A stretch of DNA of 64,000 nt from positions 1 to 64,000 of the forward strand of contig NZ_JAATEO010000007.1 in NCBI RefSeq assembly GCF_012034245.1, given 5' to 3'. The notes under the pieces were generated by a model, which was given only the letters and a program-made list of their open reading frames with translations, was not told where the DNA came from and ran no database searches. The DNA is from Micromonospora thermarum. GTDB lineage: Bacteria > Actinomycetota > Actinomycetes > Mycobacteriales > Micromonosporaceae. A program made the translations under genes and the position numbers. This document shows, one piece after another, positions 62,612 to 64,000 of the stretch (position 1 is the stretch's first letter; each line of letters opens with the position of its first letter).

Positions 62612-62980
62612 TCACTCCGGCTTGTGGCAGACCGCCTCGACGTTGTTGCCGTCCGGGTCGCGGACGAACGCGCCGAAGTAGGTCGCGTGGTACTCCGGCC
62701 AGAGCTTCGGGGCGTGCAGCACCTCGGCGCCGGCCGCCACGGCCGCGTCGTGGAACGCCTGCACCGCCGCGCGGTCCGGCGCGGTGAACGCGATGTGCGA
62801 CTCGACGCCCTGCGCCTCGCCGTCCAGCGGGCTGAGCCAGAAGTCGGGGGCGCTGCTGCCGTAACCGACCGCCCCCGGGAACTCCATCATGCGGCGGGCC
62901 CCGAGCGGTGCCAGGACGGCGTCGTAGAAGGCGAGGCTGGCGGGCAGGTCACGCACCTGGATCCCAAGGTGGTCGAGCAT
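62612..62980 (-). CDS. VOC/glyoxalase-like protein, 122 aa
   Basis: Glyoxalase-superfamily fold: MLDHLGIQVRDLPASLAFYD, LAPLGARRMMEFP, ESHIAFTAPDRAAVQAFHDA and VRDPDGNNVEAVCHKPE. His4, the His in SHIAF and Glu in NNVEAV are the metal ligands expected, so a metal site seems complete. ATG 62980. It sits between the membrane-protein cluster and the diguanylate cyclase gene; no regulator adjoins it. Substrate unknown. Confidence 0.88.
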   Translation of the reverse strand: MLDHLGIQVRDLPASLAFYDAVLAPLGARRMMEFPGAVGYGSSAPDFWLSPLDGEAQGVESHIAFTAPDRAAVQAFHDAAVAAGAEVLHAPKLWPEYHATYFGAFVRDPDGNNVEAVCHKPE

Positions 62981-63019
62981 GACGGCTCCTCGTCGACGAG
63001 GGGGCTTGACGGGCGCACG

Positions 63020-64000
63020 CTACGACCCGGGTGTGACACGCTCCGACGTGGCGAGGCAGATCTGCAGGCCGGGGCCGGCGCGGCGGTCCTGCTTCGCCGT
63101 GTACATCGCGGTGTCCGCCCGCCGGATCAACCGCTCGCCGTCCTCGGGGCGGTCGTTCCACGCCACGCCGATGCTCGCGCCCAGGCGCACCGGTTCACCG
63201 GCCACGATGAACGGCGGCCGGAAGACCCGTTCGATCCGCCGGCACAGCTCCGTCGCGTCGTCCCGCTGGGCGTCCACGCACAGGATGACGAACTCGTCGC
63301 CGCCGAACCGGCTCACCGTGTCACCCGGGCGGACGCAGCCGCGCAGCCGCCCGGCCATGTCCACCAGCACCTGGTCGCCCCCGGCGTGTCCGTACCGGTC
63401 GTTGACGTTCTTGAACCCGTCCAGGTCGCAGAACAGCACCACCACCGGGCGGCCCGCCGCCAGGGCGGCGTCCAGGCGGCGGAGGAACTCCGCCCGGTTC
63501 GGCAGGTTGGTGACCGGGTCGACGCTCGCCTGGTAGCGCAGGACGCGTACCCGCTCCGACCACACGCTCCAGATCCGCAGCATGACCAGCGGCGTCACGG
63601 CGGCGGTGTTGACCGCGAGCAGCGTCGTGTCGACGTTCCGGCCGAGCAGTTCGCTCGCGCTACCCACGGCGGGCATGGCACACAGCGCCAGCCCGAGGAA
63701 GAGCAGCCGCTCCTTGCTCAGCTCGTCCGTCGGCGCGGGCCCGGGCTGGAGCAGGCGGACGACCGAGCGGGCGAGCGCGGTCAACCCGACCGCCGTGTAC
63801 CCCGCCAGGTACGCCATGTCCGTGTACGCCGGCCGATCACTCGACCCCGGGACGACCACCAGCGCGACGCTGACCACCCCGACGAGGGAGGACCCCATCG
63901 CGGCGAGCAGGAACCACAGCGCCGGGATGAACTCCCGGGCGGTCAGGAGCAGCCGGACCAGGCACCCGAAGATGCCGGTCAGCATGAAGACCATCACACA
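63020..64000 (-). CDS. Diguanylate cyclase, membrane-bound, 5' end cut by the window
   Basis: Makes cyclic di-GMP. Visible part has several TM helices (IPALWFLLAAMGSSLVGVVS, DMAYLAGYTAVGLTALARSV, LLFLGLALCAMPAVG, LLAVNTAAVTPLVMLRIW) and a C-terminal GGDEF domain (~165-325). The active-site loop SRFGGDEFVIL is intact and an I-site RPGD lies five residues before it, so product inhibition is expected. A coding start at 63997 is possible, but the gene probably begins beyond base 64000. Confidence 0.9.
   Translation of the reverse strand, partial: CVMVFMLTGIFGCLVRLLLTAREFIPALWFLLAAMGSSLVGVVSVALVVVPGSSDRPAYTDMAYLAGYTAVGLTALARSVVRLLQPGPAPTDELSKERLLFLGLALCAMPAVGSASELLGRNVDTTLLAVNTAAVTPLVMLRIWSVWSERVRVLRYQASVDPVTNLPNRAEFLRRLDAALAAGRPVVVLFCDLDGFKNVNDRYGHAGGDQVLVDMAGRLRGCVRPGDTVSRFGGDEFVILCVDAQRDDATELCRRIERVFRPPFIVAGEPVRLGASIGVAWNDRPEDGERLIRRADTAMYTAKQDRRAGPGLQICLATSERVTPGS

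Overview
The window is high-GC actinobacterial chromosome, most likely from the Micromonosporaceae (Micromonospora or a close relative). The evidence is the G+C-rich third codon positions, frequent GTG starts, many 4-base start/stop overlaps, the mtrA-mtrB-lpqB-comF-hpf-secA order, a tmRNA tag reading AKNNRADFALAA, and a two-gene 10-methyl fatty acid cassette. I see no prophage, insertion sequence, CRISPR array or plasmid backbone. The window is core chromosome with accessory patches.

Layout. 0-2 kb: a minus-strand membrane/TPR cluster. 2-13 kb: a conserved cell-envelope and stress block. It holds the MtrAB two-component system with its lipoprotein LpqB, ComF, the ribosome hibernation factor, two adjacent tandem-GNAT genes (one broken by a homopolymer frameshift), and SecA. 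13.3-13.7 kb: an intergenic region with three kinds of repeat. 13.7-24 kb: conserved actinobacterial small genes, pruA, a PadR regulator, prfB, ftsE-ftsX, smpB and ssrA (the trans-translation pair). 24-29 kb: a lipoprotein, a benzoylformate-decarboxylase-like ThDP enzyme, MTA phosphorylase, YqgE, tRNA-Ala(GGC) and an ArsR/VOC pair.

29-45 kb is accessory in character. Regulator/target pairs alternate: a SpoIIE-type phosphatase, an XRE/MmyB regulator divergent from an SDR, a TetR divergent from an SDR, and GlxA/AraC divergent from an MFS gene. This stretch also has a membrane-anchored AA10 LPMO, an aldo/keto reductase, a decayed locus that looks like a deletion scar, and a MoxR-ATPase/VWA pair. 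45-57 kb carries the fatty-acid methylation cassette (tmsA-tmsB), an ArsR-like/SRPBCC operon, a CHRD protein with an acidic tail, an MFS exporter, a TipA-like MerR regulator, a large Asp-box (BNR) secreted protein, an ABM monooxygenase and a penicillin-recognising serine hydrolase. 57-64 kb holds a gluconokinase-type kinase, a previously unnamed cluster (two paralogous inside-out membrane proteins flanking a Cys-rich YidD), a VOC protein and a diguanylate cyclase that runs off the window.

Two themes recur. First, many genes have a TAnnnT -10 box only 6-8 bases before the start codon, which points to leaderless transcripts. Second, convergent gene pairs are separated by strong symmetrical hairpins that can stop transcription from both sides; some of these look like dispersed repeat families. 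The most novel candidate is the 59.4-62.5 kb cluster.
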